In this document: positions 32,848 through 40,406 of the stretch, piece by piece
Position numbering within the stretch: the first letter of the stretch is position 1
How the letters are laid out: every line of letters starts with the position of its first letter
Position numbers and translations under genes: made by a program
Assembly: GCA_021463845.1 (NCBI GenBank)
Contig: JAJTXV010000001.1
Location: forward strand, 248,001-312,000
Reading direction: 5' to 3'
DNA: 64,000 nucleotides
Origin: Anaerolineales bacterium
GTDB lineage: Bacteria; Chloroflexota; Anaerolineae; Anaerolineales; UBA11579
Notes under the pieces: generated by a model
What the model was told of the DNA's origin: nothing
The model's database searches: none
What the model saw: the letters and a program-made list of their open reading frames with translations, nothing else

Positions 32848-35001
32848 GTGAGAAAACTCTCTCCGCAGCTGTTGGTGTGGCTGGCTCCATTCATTCTGCT
32901 GACTCCGGTGTGGCTGGACGGCCAGGCTTTGTATTGGGGCACGCCTTCCACTCAATTTGTGCCGTGGTGGTGGCAGGCCTGGCGCACCTTGCAAGCAGGC
33001 GAGCTGCCGCTGTGGAATCCGCTGCTGGGGATGGGTGCCCCGCTGGCCGCCAATTACCAGTCGGCCCTGTTCTATCCGCCGCATTGGCTGTATTTTGTGC
33101 TGGCGGCGCTGGGCGGCCTTCCGCTGATGGCCTGGGGCCAGGCGCTGCTGGTGGCGGCCCATTTGGGATTGGCCGGAGCGGGCATGCTGCGTCTGTTGCG
33201 CGCTCTGGGTGCAGACGCCGCCGGCCAGCTGGTGGGCGCGTTGGCCTTCTCGTTGTCTGGTTATCTGGTGGCGCGGGCTCATTTTCTGAGCATCAATGCC
33301 AGCCTGGCCTGGCTGCCCTGGATCCTGTTGGCGGTGTACCAGCTGGCGCAGGCCTCGGGCCGCCGAACGGTGCTGCGCTTGGCAGCTCTGCTGGCCTTGC
33401 AGTGGCTGGCCGGGCATGCGCAGATGGCCTGGTACAGCCTGCTGCTGGCGGGAGCTTGGTTGCTGTTGTGGGCCAAGCCCGGCGAGACCCGCTGGCGGGC
33501 GCTGGGCAGCTTTGTGGCCGCGGGCGCCGCAGCGCTGGTGCTGAGCGCGGTGCAGCTGCTGCCCACAATGGAATACTTGCTGCAGTCGCAGCGCGCCAGC
33601 CAGGTGGACCCGGCGCTGGCGATGACGTATTCGCTGTGGCCGTGGCGGCTGTTGGGCTTGTTGGCGCCGGGCCTGTTTGGGTCGCCTGCTACTGGCGACT
33701 TTGCCGGCTACGGAAACTTTTGGGAAGACGCCATCTATATTGGCGTGCTGCCGCTGCTGCTGGCAGCGCTGATGTGGAGAAAAGTACAACCGCGGCGGCT
33801 GGCCTGGTTTTTGCTGGGTGTGGTGGTGGTGTCTGTGCTGCTGGCCCTGGGCAGGCACGCGCCGCTGTTTCCCTGGCTGTTTGTGCATGTGCCTAGCTTT
33901 GATATGTTCCAGGGGCCGGCGCGCTTCAGCTTCTGGGCGGTGCTGGCGTTGAGCTTGCTGGCTGGGTTGGGCATGCAACATTGGCGCAAGCCAGAAGGCC
34001 GCGGCCTGTATTGGAGCCGCCTGGCGGTGGCTGGCGCGGCGGCGGTGATCTTCGGTGGGGTGATGGGCATATTGCTGCGCGCCGGACCGCGCTTTGAAAT
34101 TCCAGCGAGTTTTCCGCGCGCCATGCTGTGGTTGGGGCTGACCCTGCTGGCGATCTCTGTGTTCAATTTGCGCGGCTGGCGATTGCCGGAGCGCACACGC
34201 ACCTGGCTGCTGGGCTTGTTGGTGGTGGCCGAGCTGTTGGTCGCCGGATGGGGATTGAACCCGGGCGCGCCGCTCTCTCTGTACGCGGAGACGCCACTGC
34301 GCGGCGAAGTGCAGGGCCAGCTTGCGGATGGGCGACTGTATATGCCCGCTGAAGACGAGCGCGTACTGAAGTTTGAGCACTTGTTCCGCTTTGACACTTT
34401 TTACAGCGCCGACCCGCAGGAGGTGCGCACAAGCCTGCTGCCGAATACCAGTGTGCTCGATGGCATGCCTAGCGCCAACAACTTTGACCCACTGCTGCCC
34501 GGCCGCTATGTCGAGTGGATCGAGGCGCTGGAGGCTGCCGATAGTGAGACTCGCGCCGACATGCTGGCGTTGATGAATGTGAGCGTGGTGCAGCACGTGG
34601 AGCCGGATGGCTCGGTGCGCTTTGAAGGCGTACCGGCCTTGCCGCGCGCCCAGTTGTACGCGTGCCAGCCGCCTGTTGGCTTGGGGCAGCCCGCCGCCTG
34701 CCCGCTGGCAGGCCAATCGGTGATCATTGATAGCGGCGCCAACCGCGTCAATATTGAAGTAGGTACGGAGCAGGGCGGTTGGCTCCTGCTGGCGGACACC
34801 TATTACCCAGGCTGGCAAGCCACGGTCGACGGCGTGGCGGTGGACATTCAGCCGGCCTATGGCGTGTTCCGTGCCGTGCAGGTGCCTGCGGGCACGCACG
34901 AGATTGAGTTTCTCTATCGGCCCCTCTCTTTTGCAATAGGCCTGGCCAGCAGCTTGCTGGCCTGGCCGCTGTGGCTGGTGATATGGCGGCGCAGCCTATG
35001 A
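32848..35001 (+). CDS. YfhO-family membrane protein, module B'
   Basis: 717 residues, a paralogue of the protein at 29309. It has TPSTQFVPWWWQAWRTL and PLWNPLLGMGAPLAANYQSA, LFYPPHWLYF, about twelve helices, and the C-terminal beta domain TYYPGWQATVDGVAVDIQPA with VPAGTHEIEFLYRP. The start is GTG 32848. A TAGAAT box ends 6 nt before it and there is no ribosome binding site, so an internal leaderless promoter is possible. Likely an envelope glycan transferase; the substrate is unknown. Confidence 0.77.
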   Translation: MRKLSPQLLVWLAPFILLTPVWLDGQALYWGTPSTQFVPWWWQAWRTLQAGELPLWNPLLGMGAPLAANYQSALFYPPHWLYFVLAALGGLPLMAWGQALLVAAHLGLAGAGMLRLLRALGADAAGQLVGALAFSLSGYLVARAHFLSINASLAWLPWILLAVYQLAQASGRRTVLRLAALLALQWLAGHAQMAWYSLLLAGAWLLLWAKPGETRWRALGSFVAAGAAALVLSAVQLLPTMEYLLQSQRASQVDPALAMTYSLWPWRLLGLLAPGLFGSPATGDFAGYGNFWEDAIYIGVLPLLLAALMWRKVQPRRLAWFLLGVVVVSVLLALGRHAPLFPWLFVHVPSFDMFQGPARFSFWAVLALSLLAGLGMQHWRKPEGRGLYWSRLAVAGAAAVIFGGVMGILLRAGPRFEIPASFPRAMLWLGLTLLAISVFNLRGWRLPERTRTWLLGLLVVAELLVAGWGLNPGAPLSLYAETPLRGEVQGQLADGRLYMPAEDERVLKFEHLFRFDTFYSADPQEVRTSLLPNTSVLDGMPSANNFDPLLPGRYVEWIEALEAADSETRADMLALMNVSVVQHVEPDGSVRFEGVPALPRAQLYACQPPVGLGQPAACPLAGQSVIIDSGANRVNIEVGTEQGGWLLLADTYYPGWQATVDGVAVDIQPAYGVFRAVQVPAGTHEIEFLYRPLSFAIGLASSLLAWPLWLVIWRRSL

Positions 35002-36095
35002 TCCTGCGCCGCCTACTTTCGCCCGCGCTGGTGACCCTGCTGGCGGCCTTGTTGGTGCTGGGTGTTGTGCTGGCGCGGGCCGGCTGGGATGTCAATGACA
35101 TCATCCGGCCCGGCACGCAATTCACCCAGAACGACCCGGCCGGCAGCGAAGGCTACGACGGCCAGTTCTTCTACGCCATCGCCCGCTATGCCGACCCGCA
35201 GGAGGCGGCGCAGTATCTGGATGTGCCGGCCTACCGCTACCAGCGCATTTTGCTGCCGCTGCTGGCGCGTGGACTGAGCTTTGGCAATGCCAGCCTGCTG
35301 GCATGGATGCTGCCAGCGTTGGCGCTGGCAGCCCATCTGGCAGGTGTGCAACTGCTGGGGCAGCTGCTGCAGGGCTGGGGCCACAGCCGCTGGTATGCGC
35401 TGGGCTACGGCTTGCTGCTGGGCTGTGTGCTTTCCATCCGCCTGGCGCTGCCCGAGACGCTGGCGTTTGGGTTGGTGATCGCGGCGGTGTGGTGCGAGCA
35501 ACGCGGCCGTTCCCCGCTGGCCCGGCTGCTGCTCTCGCTGGCTGTGTTCGCGAAAGAGACCGCGCTGCTGTTCGTGGCGGCGCAAGGGCTGAGCTACCTC
35601 TTCGCCCGCCGCTGGCGGGACGCGGCTGGTTTGGCAGCGGCGGTGGGGCTGCCGATGGTCGCGTTCCGCGTGTGGCTGCTGGGCCAGTTCGGCAGTATGG
35701 GCTTCGGCCTGGGCGGCGCCAACGCGACTGGCTTGGAATGGATCCCGTTCGCAGGCTGGTGGCGGATCGGGGAGTACAGCCCGGTGTGGATGCTGGCGGT
35801 GGGCTTGCTGTACCTACCCAGCATCTTTTTGCCAACCCTGTGGGGCTTGTGGGCTGGGGCGCGGGGCTGGCTGCGTGAGCGGGCCGACTTTAGCGCGCTG
35901 GCCCTACTGGGGCATGCGGCGGTGATGCCGTTCATGCCGCTGGCTTTGTACATTGAGCCGTATGGTGCGGTGCGGCTGGCGGTGGGCCTGCAGCTGGCGG
36001 CGCTGCTGTTCGCCGGGCGGCACGGGGTGCGGCGGGTGCTGGCATACGGAGTGCTGTTCACGCTGATGAGCCTGTGGCTGTTTGTGCCGGATTGA
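34998..36095 (+). CDS. uncharacterised polytopic membrane protein (YDGQFFY motif)
   Basis: 365 residues and about nine helices. The first external loop carries GYDGQFFYAIARYADP and, 20 residues on, AYRYQRILLPLLARGLS, a motif pair found in an uncharacterised family of bacterial membrane proteins. The Asp-containing loop hints at GT-C-like chemistry, but I cannot assign a function. ATG 34998 overlaps the module B' stop (ATGA), so it is the last gene of this operon. The frame extends to 34971, but that would start inside the upstream gene. Confidence 0.65.
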   Translation: MILRRLLSPALVTLLAALLVLGVVLARAGWDVNDIIRPGTQFTQNDPAGSEGYDGQFFYAIARYADPQEAAQYLDVPAYRYQRILLPLLARGLSFGNASLLAWMLPALALAAHLAGVQLLGQLLQGWGHSRWYALGYGLLLGCVLSIRLALPETLAFGLVIAAVWCEQRGRSPLARLLLSLAVFAKETALLFVAAQGLSYLFARRWRDAAGLAAAVGLPMVAFRVWLLGQFGSMGFGLGGANATGLEWIPFAGWWRIGEYSPVWMLAVGLLYLPSIFLPTLWGLWAGARGWLRERADFSALALLGHAAVMPFMPLALYIEPYGAVRLAVGLQLAALLFAGRHGVRRVLAYGVLFTLMSLWLFVPD

Positions 36096-36256
36096 TAGCG
36101 TGCGTTCTGAGAAGAGGATGAGATGTTGTTCGTTTTGTGGGTGGGGGCATCCCGTGCAACTGAAAAGATATCTGGCGTTTAGCGCTCATGATGTGGGTTG
36201 GGTATATCCGAAACCAGGGATGGGCTGCGAAAATGGATGTGGTTGTCAAGGAAGCA
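36096..36256. other. non-coding gap before tRNA-Gln terminator
   Basis: About 160 nt with no credible gene. An 89-codon frame (36082-36351) crosses this gap and runs through the terminator and into the tRNA, so it is not a gene. No promoter or repeat is evident. Confidence 0.6.
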
Positions 36257-36284
36257 AAAACGGCCAGCGTACGCTGGCCGTTTT
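36257..36284. terminator. perfect palindromic terminator of tRNA-Gln
   Basis: AAAACGGCCAGCGT is followed by its exact reverse complement. On the minus strand a run of five T (from the A residues at 36256-36260) ends the hairpin just after the tRNA. It would also stop rightward readthrough from the membrane-protein operon. Confidence 0.88.
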
Positions 36285-36288
36285 ATTG

Positions 36289-36362
36289 TGGATGCGGATC
36301 CTGGGCTCGAACCAGGGCTTTCTGAGTCAGAGTCAGACGTCCTACCACTAGACGAATCCGCA
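36289..36362 (-). tRNA. tRNA-Gln (anticodon CTG)
   Basis: The minus strand folds as a complete cloverleaf: acceptor TGCGGAT pairing with ATCCGCA, D arm GTCTAGTGGTAGGAC, anticodon arm TCTGA-CTCTGAC-TCAGA with anticodon CTG, variable loop AAGC, and T arm CCTGG-TTCGAGC-CCAGG. The CCA end is encoded (36289-36291). It reads CAG codons. A possible promoter lies upstream: TAGACG, 17 nt, TAAAAT (36376-36381 on the plus strand). Confidence 0.95.
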
Positions 36363-36401
36363 CTGTGAGGAAGCTATTTTAACACGCCAAGCCAAGTGCG
36401 T

Positions 36402-37088
36402 CTAGCGTTGTTCGGGGTTGAGGACGACCCAGAGGGCGCGCATGGGCGCGCTGCCATTGTTGGTGAGGCGGTGGGGCGTGCTGGAGTCGAAGATGATGCT
36501 GTCACCGGGGGCGAGGGTGTAGGTTTCGAAACCAAGCTCGACCATGAGCTGGCCTTCCAGCACCAGGCCGAACTCACGGCCGGTGTGGCTGGACATGTTC
36601 TTGCCCGATTCGGCGCCGGGCGCGTATTGGATCTCGAGAAACTCGGTGTCCTGTTCGGCGGTGGCGGTGAGGCGGGCCCAGGTGATGCCGCTGTTGAGCT
36701 CCAGGGTGGGGCGAGCGGAAGCGGGCACAATGGGGGCCTTGTGGGTAGTGGGGAAGCTGACCACGCCATCGCCGACTTCATTGGTGAGCAACGCTTCGCG
36801 CATCTGGCTGGCGGTCAGTTCGCTGCTGTTGACCGCTCCATTGATGATGGGGGCGTTGTTCTCATCTTCGGCGGGGAAGAAGTAATCCACCGAGACGCCC
36901 AACGCGGCGGCGATCTTGTAGAGAGAGCGCACGGAAGGGAAGGCCTTGCCGGTTTCGATCTGGCTCAGCATGCTGGCGCTGATCTCGGCGGCGCGAGCCA
37001 AATCGCGCAGGCTCATTTTGTGCTTTTGGCGGGCCGCCCACAATTTCCGCCCTATTTCACTGGGATTTTGTTCAATCAAGTCAGACAT
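36402..37088 (-). CDS. XRE-family regulator with cupin sensor domain
   Basis: 228 residues. An HTH_3 domain occupies about 8-66 (KMSLRDLARAAEISASMLSQ recognition region, then SLYKIAAALGVSVDYFF). After a linker, a cupin fills about 140-225, with HTGREFGLVLEGQLMVELGF and LAPGDSIIFDSSTPHRLTN. This architecture (PuuR/SutR-like) binds a small ligand in the cupin and controls adjacent catabolic genes. It is divergent from the M24 gene at 37302, whose promoter is flanked by 10-bp repeats that may be its operators. TTTGCC, 17 nt, TACAAA stands 8 nt before its ATG, and no ribosome binding site is seen. Confidence 0.9.
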   Translation of the reverse strand: MSDLIEQNPSEIGRKLWAARQKHKMSLRDLARAAEISASMLSQIETGKAFPSVRSLYKIAAALGVSVDYFFPAEDENNAPIINGAVNSSELTASQMREALLTNEVGDGVVSFPTTHKAPIVPASARPTLELNSGITWARLTATAEQDTEFLEIQYAPGAESGKNMSSHTGREFGLVLEGQLMVELGFETYTLAPGDSIIFDSSTPHRLTNNGSAPMRALWVVLNPEQR

Positions 37089-37096
37089 GGCACGAA

Positions 37097-37125
37097 TTTG
37101 TACAGTCTAATACAGGAACGGCAAA
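37097..37125 (-). promoter_or_regulatory. candidate promoter of the XRE-cupin gene
   Basis: Read leftward: TTTGCC (37120-37125), 17-nt spacer, TACAAA (37097-37102), then 8 nt to the ATG at 37088. Confidence 0.45.
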
Positions 37126-37149
37126 TATGCCACGCCAAATAGTGTTCAG

Positions 37150-37201
37150 TGCGTTCAATCCTGGTTGACAGAGTGCTGTTTGCTACTATAATGCGTTCAA
37201 T
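37150..37201 (+). promoter_or_regulatory. consensus promoter flanked by 10-bp direct repeats (candidate operators)
   Basis: TTGACA (37165-37170), 16-nt spacer and TATAAT (37187-37192) form a full consensus promoter for the M24-E2 gene run. TGCGTTCAAT occurs twice, at 37150-37159 and 37192-37201, exactly 42 bp apart (four helical turns), bracketing the promoter. A related GTGTTCA sits at 37142-37148. These are plausible sites for the divergently encoded XRE-cupin protein. Confidence 0.65.
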
Positions 37202-37301
37202 TACACGAAACATACCGCGCGCGGGCAGAAATCTGCCGCACGCGGGCACGATGCAGCGCCAGCAGTCTCTTCTTGCAGTTTCCGTTTGAAAGGATGGCAA
37301 C

Positions 37302-38642
37302 ATGGATTTGCGAACGTACGGAACAATGGGTGTGGATTGGGAGCAGCGTGTTGATTTCGAACGGTTGCGTACGGAGCGTCTGGCGCGCATCAAGGCCAAG
37401 CTGAAAGAATCCAACATCGGAGCGCTGCTGTGCTTCGACATGAACAACATTCGCTACATCACCAACACCACCATTGGCACCTGGGCGATCGACAAACTGG
37501 GGCGCTTCTGCCTGTTGCCGCAGGACGACGAGCCGATCAACTGGGATTTTGGTTCGGCGGCCAAGCACCACAAGCTGTATGCGCCGTGGCTGGGCGAGGA
37601 ACGCTCGCGGGCCGGTATTTCGACCCTGCGCGGCGCCATGCCGCCGGGGGCGATGCGGGCCGAGGACGTAGCCCGCAAGATCCGTATTGAGCTGGAAGAG
37701 CGCGGTTTGCAGAACGAGCCGGTAGGCGTGGACATGGTGGAGCCGCCGGTGTTGTTCGCCCTGCAGAAAGAGGGTATCAACGTGGTGGACGGCCAGCAGC
37801 TGATGCTGGACGCGCGTGTGATCAAGACCCAAGACGAAGTGACCCTGCTGAACATGGCATGCATGATGGTGGATGCGGCGTATGAGGAACTGTACCGCTT
37901 CATGAAGCCGGGCGTCAAAGAAAGCGAAGCCGTGGCGCTGGTGAACAAGGTGCTGTACGAGCTGGGCTCCGAGCATGTCGAGGGCGTCAACGCCATCTCC
38001 GGCGAACGCTGCAGCCCGCACCCGCATATCTTTAGTGACCGTGTGATGCGCCCGGGCGACCCGGCCTTCTACGATATTTTGCACTCATACATGGGCTACC
38101 GCACCTGCTATTACCGCACCTTTGCGATCGGCTCGGCCTCGCAGGCCCAGGTGGATGCGTACAAGCAGTGCCGCTATTATCTGGACGCGGCGATCGACGC
38201 TATCCGCCCGGGTGTGACCACCGCGGATGTTGTCAAGCTGTGGCCCAAGGCGCAGGAGTTCGGCTTCCCGAACGAAGAAGCCTGCTTCGCGCTGCAGTAT
38301 GGCCACGGTGTGGGGCTGGGCATCTGGGAGAAGCCGGTGTTCAGCCGTCTGGTGTCGTTCGACAGCCCGCAGGAAATTGAAGAGGGCATGGTGTTCGCCC
38401 TGGAAACGTATTGGCCCGCCAGCGATGGCTGGTCGGCGGCGCGCATCGAAGAGCAGATGGTGGTGACCAAGACCGGCGTGGAAGTGATCACGCGCTTCCC
38501 GGCTGAGGAGTTGATGGTGGCCGGCAAGCGTTACTTCACCACCAATGGCTGGCTGCCGACCACGCGTGACACGCAGTCACACCGCAATATTGATTACACC
38601 GGTGTGGATTACGGCGGCGCAGGCCTGCCGGACGACCAGTAA
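37302..38642 (+). CDS. M24-family enzyme (creatinase/DddP-like, altered metal site)
   Basis: 446 residues. The N-terminal creatinase-type domain (about 20-165) has IGALLCFDMNNIRYITNTT, as in DddP, prolidase and creatinase relatives. The C-terminal pita-bread domain keeps D258 (AFYDIL), H335 (LQYGHGVGLG), E368 (MVFALETY) and E383 (ARIEEQMVV). The second metal-ligand Asp of canonical M24 enzymes aligns with C269 (YRTCYYRTF), and DddP's extra Asp is a Leu. A C-N or C-S bond cleavage different from classical aminopeptidase is likely. AAAGGAT precedes the ATG after a leader of about 100 nt. First gene of the catabolic operon. Confidence 0.75.
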   Translation: MDLRTYGTMGVDWEQRVDFERLRTERLARIKAKLKESNIGALLCFDMNNIRYITNTTIGTWAIDKLGRFCLLPQDDEPINWDFGSAAKHHKLYAPWLGEERSRAGISTLRGAMPPGAMRAEDVARKIRIELEERGLQNEPVGVDMVEPPVLFALQKEGINVVDGQQLMLDARVIKTQDEVTLLNMACMMVDAAYEELYRFMKPGVKESEAVALVNKVLYELGSEHVEGVNAISGERCSPHPHIFSDRVMRPGDPAFYDILHSYMGYRTCYYRTFAIGSASQAQVDAYKQCRYYLDAAIDAIRPGVTTADVVKLWPKAQEFGFPNEEACFALQYGHGVGLGIWEKPVFSRLVSFDSPQEIEEGMVFALETYWPASDGWSAARIEEQMVVTKTGVEVITRFPAEELMVAGKRYFTTNGWLPTTRDTQSHRNIDYTGVDYGGAGLPDDQ

Positions 38643-38663
38643 GCATACGCAGGGCGAGCTGCC

Positions 38664-39515
38664 ATGCATCACACCACTCACCTTGACCAGTTGCCCAGCG
38701 CAGTGCCTGCGGGCTACGGCGATGGCAAGAGCGCGGGTTATACGCGCAAGACGTATGTAGAGCAGGGCATGGGTTCGGTGCATATGGGCACCGGCATCAG
38801 CCAGCTGGAGCCGGGCGGCCATATTAGCCATCACCTGCACGCCTTCGAGGAGAGCTTCTATATTTTGGAGGGCAGCCTGCTCTGCCAAATTGGCGAGGCC
38901 GCCTACGAACTGGGGCCGGGGCACTATGGCCTGATCCCGACGGGCACACCGCACGCCTGGCAGAACAAGGGCAGCGCGCCCGCCCGCTGGGTCGAGATGC
39001 AGGCGCCGCAGCCGAGGCCGGAGGGTGGCGACACCTTCTTCGTGCCCGGCGAGCTGGCCGCCGGCGGCCAGGCGCCCGACCCGGCGCGGGCGGCGGAAAA
39101 GATGGTGAGCCACTTTGACGAAGGCCAGCTGCCCAAGCCCGGGGAGCCGGGGCAGATGGAAGGTTTCAACGCCACCACCGGGGTGGCGATCAAGATGTTC
39201 GTTGACCGCTCGTCGGGCGCAACCCACCAATCCCTGTTCCTCATCCAATACCAGCCCGGCGCCAAGATCGATGCGCATGACCATACCTTTGAAGAGTCGT
39301 ATTACATTGTCAGCGGCCGCGTCAAAGCAGTTGCGGATGGCGTGACGTATGAACTCGGCGCGGGCGATCTGATCTGGACCAGCGTGGGCTGCATCCACAG
39401 CTTTGAGCAAGTGGGCGATGAGCCGGTGCGTTGGATCGAGACCCAAGCCCCGCTGCCGCCTGCTAAGGAAGCGTTTCGATTTGAAAGAGACTGGTCGGGT
39501 AAATACTCCGCCTAG
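38664..39515 (+). CDS. double-cupin protein 1
   Basis: 283 residues with two cupin barrels. Barrel 1 has ISHHLHAFEESFYILEGSLL (His-x-His and Glu ligands) and HYGLIPTGTPHAWQN. Barrel 2 has AHDHTFEESYYIVSGRVKAV and DLIWTSVGCIHSFEQ. The layout resembles bicupins such as (S)-ureidoglycine aminohydrolase, but identity to it is not obvious. Both barrels keep metal-ligand patterns, so both could be catalytic. A clear paralogue is encoded at 55241. It lies 21 nt after the M24 gene and 15 nt before the dehydrogenase. Reaction unknown. Confidence 0.8.
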   Translation: MHHTTHLDQLPSAVPAGYGDGKSAGYTRKTYVEQGMGSVHMGTGISQLEPGGHISHHLHAFEESFYILEGSLLCQIGEAAYELGPGHYGLIPTGTPHAWQNKGSAPARWVEMQAPQPRPEGGDTFFVPGELAAGGQAPDPARAAEKMVSHFDEGQLPKPGEPGQMEGFNATTGVAIKMFVDRSSGATHQSLFLIQYQPGAKIDAHDHTFEESYYIVSGRVKAVADGVTYELGAGDLIWTSVGCIHSFEQVGDEPVRWIETQAPLPPAKEAFRFERDWSGKYSA

Positions 39516-39530
39516 TTGGAGAATAGATAA

Positions 39531-40406
39531 ATGGCAAATGTCGGATTTATTGGCTTAGGGGTGATGGGCAGCCGCATGGTCACGCGGTTAATGGCCGCCG
39601 GCCACACGGTGACCGGCTACAACCGCACCAAGGCCAAAGCACAGGATTTACTAGATGCGGGCATGGCCTGGGGCGATACGCCGCGGGCGGTGACCGAAGC
39701 GTCTGAGATCGTCTTCAGCATCGTCAGCGATACCACCGCTTTGCGCCAGATCGCCGAAGGGGCCGACGGCGTGCTGGCTGCGTTGGGCGCGGGCAAGACC
39801 TGGGTCGAGATGAGCACGGTGAGCCCGGCGGCCAGCCGCGAGCTGGCGGCCAAGGCGGCCGCGGCCGGCGCGCAGATGCTGGATTGCCCGGTCTCCGGCA
39901 GCATTGCTACATTGGAAGCTGGCCAGCTGACGATGATGGTGGGCGGCGACGAGGCGGCCTTCAAGGCCGTTGAGCCGGTGCTGCTGGCGATCGGGTCCAA
40001 GGCCACCTATGTGGGCGCCAGCGGCCTGGCGGTCTCGATGAAAGTGGCGACGAACTTGAGCGTGGGCGTCCAAGTGCTGGCGCTGGCTGAGTCGATATTG
40101 CTGGCCGAGGCGGCCGGTATCCCGCGCACCACGGCCATCGAAGTGCTGACCAACAGCGTAGTGGGTTCGCCGCTGGTGAAATACAAGGCGCCGCAACTGG
40201 TTAATTTGCCGGAGGTGGCCTGGTATCCGGTGGATATGATGCAGAAGGACATCAAGCTGGCCTTGGAATTGGGGGCTGAGCTGGGCGTATCGCTGCCCAC
40301 CACTGAAACGGCGCAGCGCGTGCTGGCCTTTGCGCAAGAGAAGGGCTGGGGCGAGAAAGACTTTGCGATTTTGATCGAAGCTGTCAAGCACATGGGAGCG
40401 AAGTAA
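39531..40406 (+). CDS. beta-hydroxyacid dehydrogenase (GarR/HIBADH family)
   Basis: 291 residues. The N-terminal Rossmann domain starts VGFIGLGVMGSRMVTRLMAAG, and Asn/Arg in YNRTKAK suggests NADP preference. The substrate loop is MLDCPVSGS (family DxPVSGG). Catalytic Lys is in VSMKVATNLS, and the helical C-domain follows. Relatives reduce tartronate semialdehyde or oxidise 3-hydroxyisobutyrate. It starts 15 nt after the cupin, and its stop overlaps the E1alpha start (TAATG), so it belongs to the same pathway. Confidence 0.88.
   Translation: MANVGFIGLGVMGSRMVTRLMAAGHTVTGYNRTKAKAQDLLDAGMAWGDTPRAVTEASEIVFSIVSDTTALRQIAEGADGVLAALGAGKTWVEMSTVSPAASRELAAKAAAAGAQMLDCPVSGSIATLEAGQLTMMVGGDEAAFKAVEPVLLAIGSKATYVGASGLAVSMKVATNLSVGVQVLALAESILLAEAAGIPRTTAIEVLTNSVVGSPLVKYKAPQLVNLPEVAWYPVDMMQKDIKLALELGAELGVSLPTTETAQRVLAFAQEKGWGEKDFAILIEAVKHMGAK

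Noticed and set aside
31951-34899. 982-codon open frame on the minus strand
   Set aside because: It lies wholly opposite the module A'/B' membrane proteins. It is rich in Gln, Arg and His with no fold-like pattern, as expected for the antisense of Leu/Ala-rich GC-rich genes.
36082-36351. 89-codon plus-strand frame after the membrane operon
   Set aside because: It runs through the palindromic terminator and into the tRNA-Gln gene, and has no recognisable domain or ribosome binding site.
37211-37256. GC-rich hairpin in the leader of the M24 gene as a riboswitch or attenuator
   Set aside because: Only a short GGCAGA/TCTGCC stem with an imperfect extension is visible; there is no U-tract and no known aptamer pattern.
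37302-39515. A DMSP-lyase pathway (DddP-like M24 plus cupin)
   Set aside because: The M24 protein lacks DddP's extra metal Asp residues, the cupins are two-barrelled unlike DddL/Q/W, and no acrylate or DMSP-transport genes are present.
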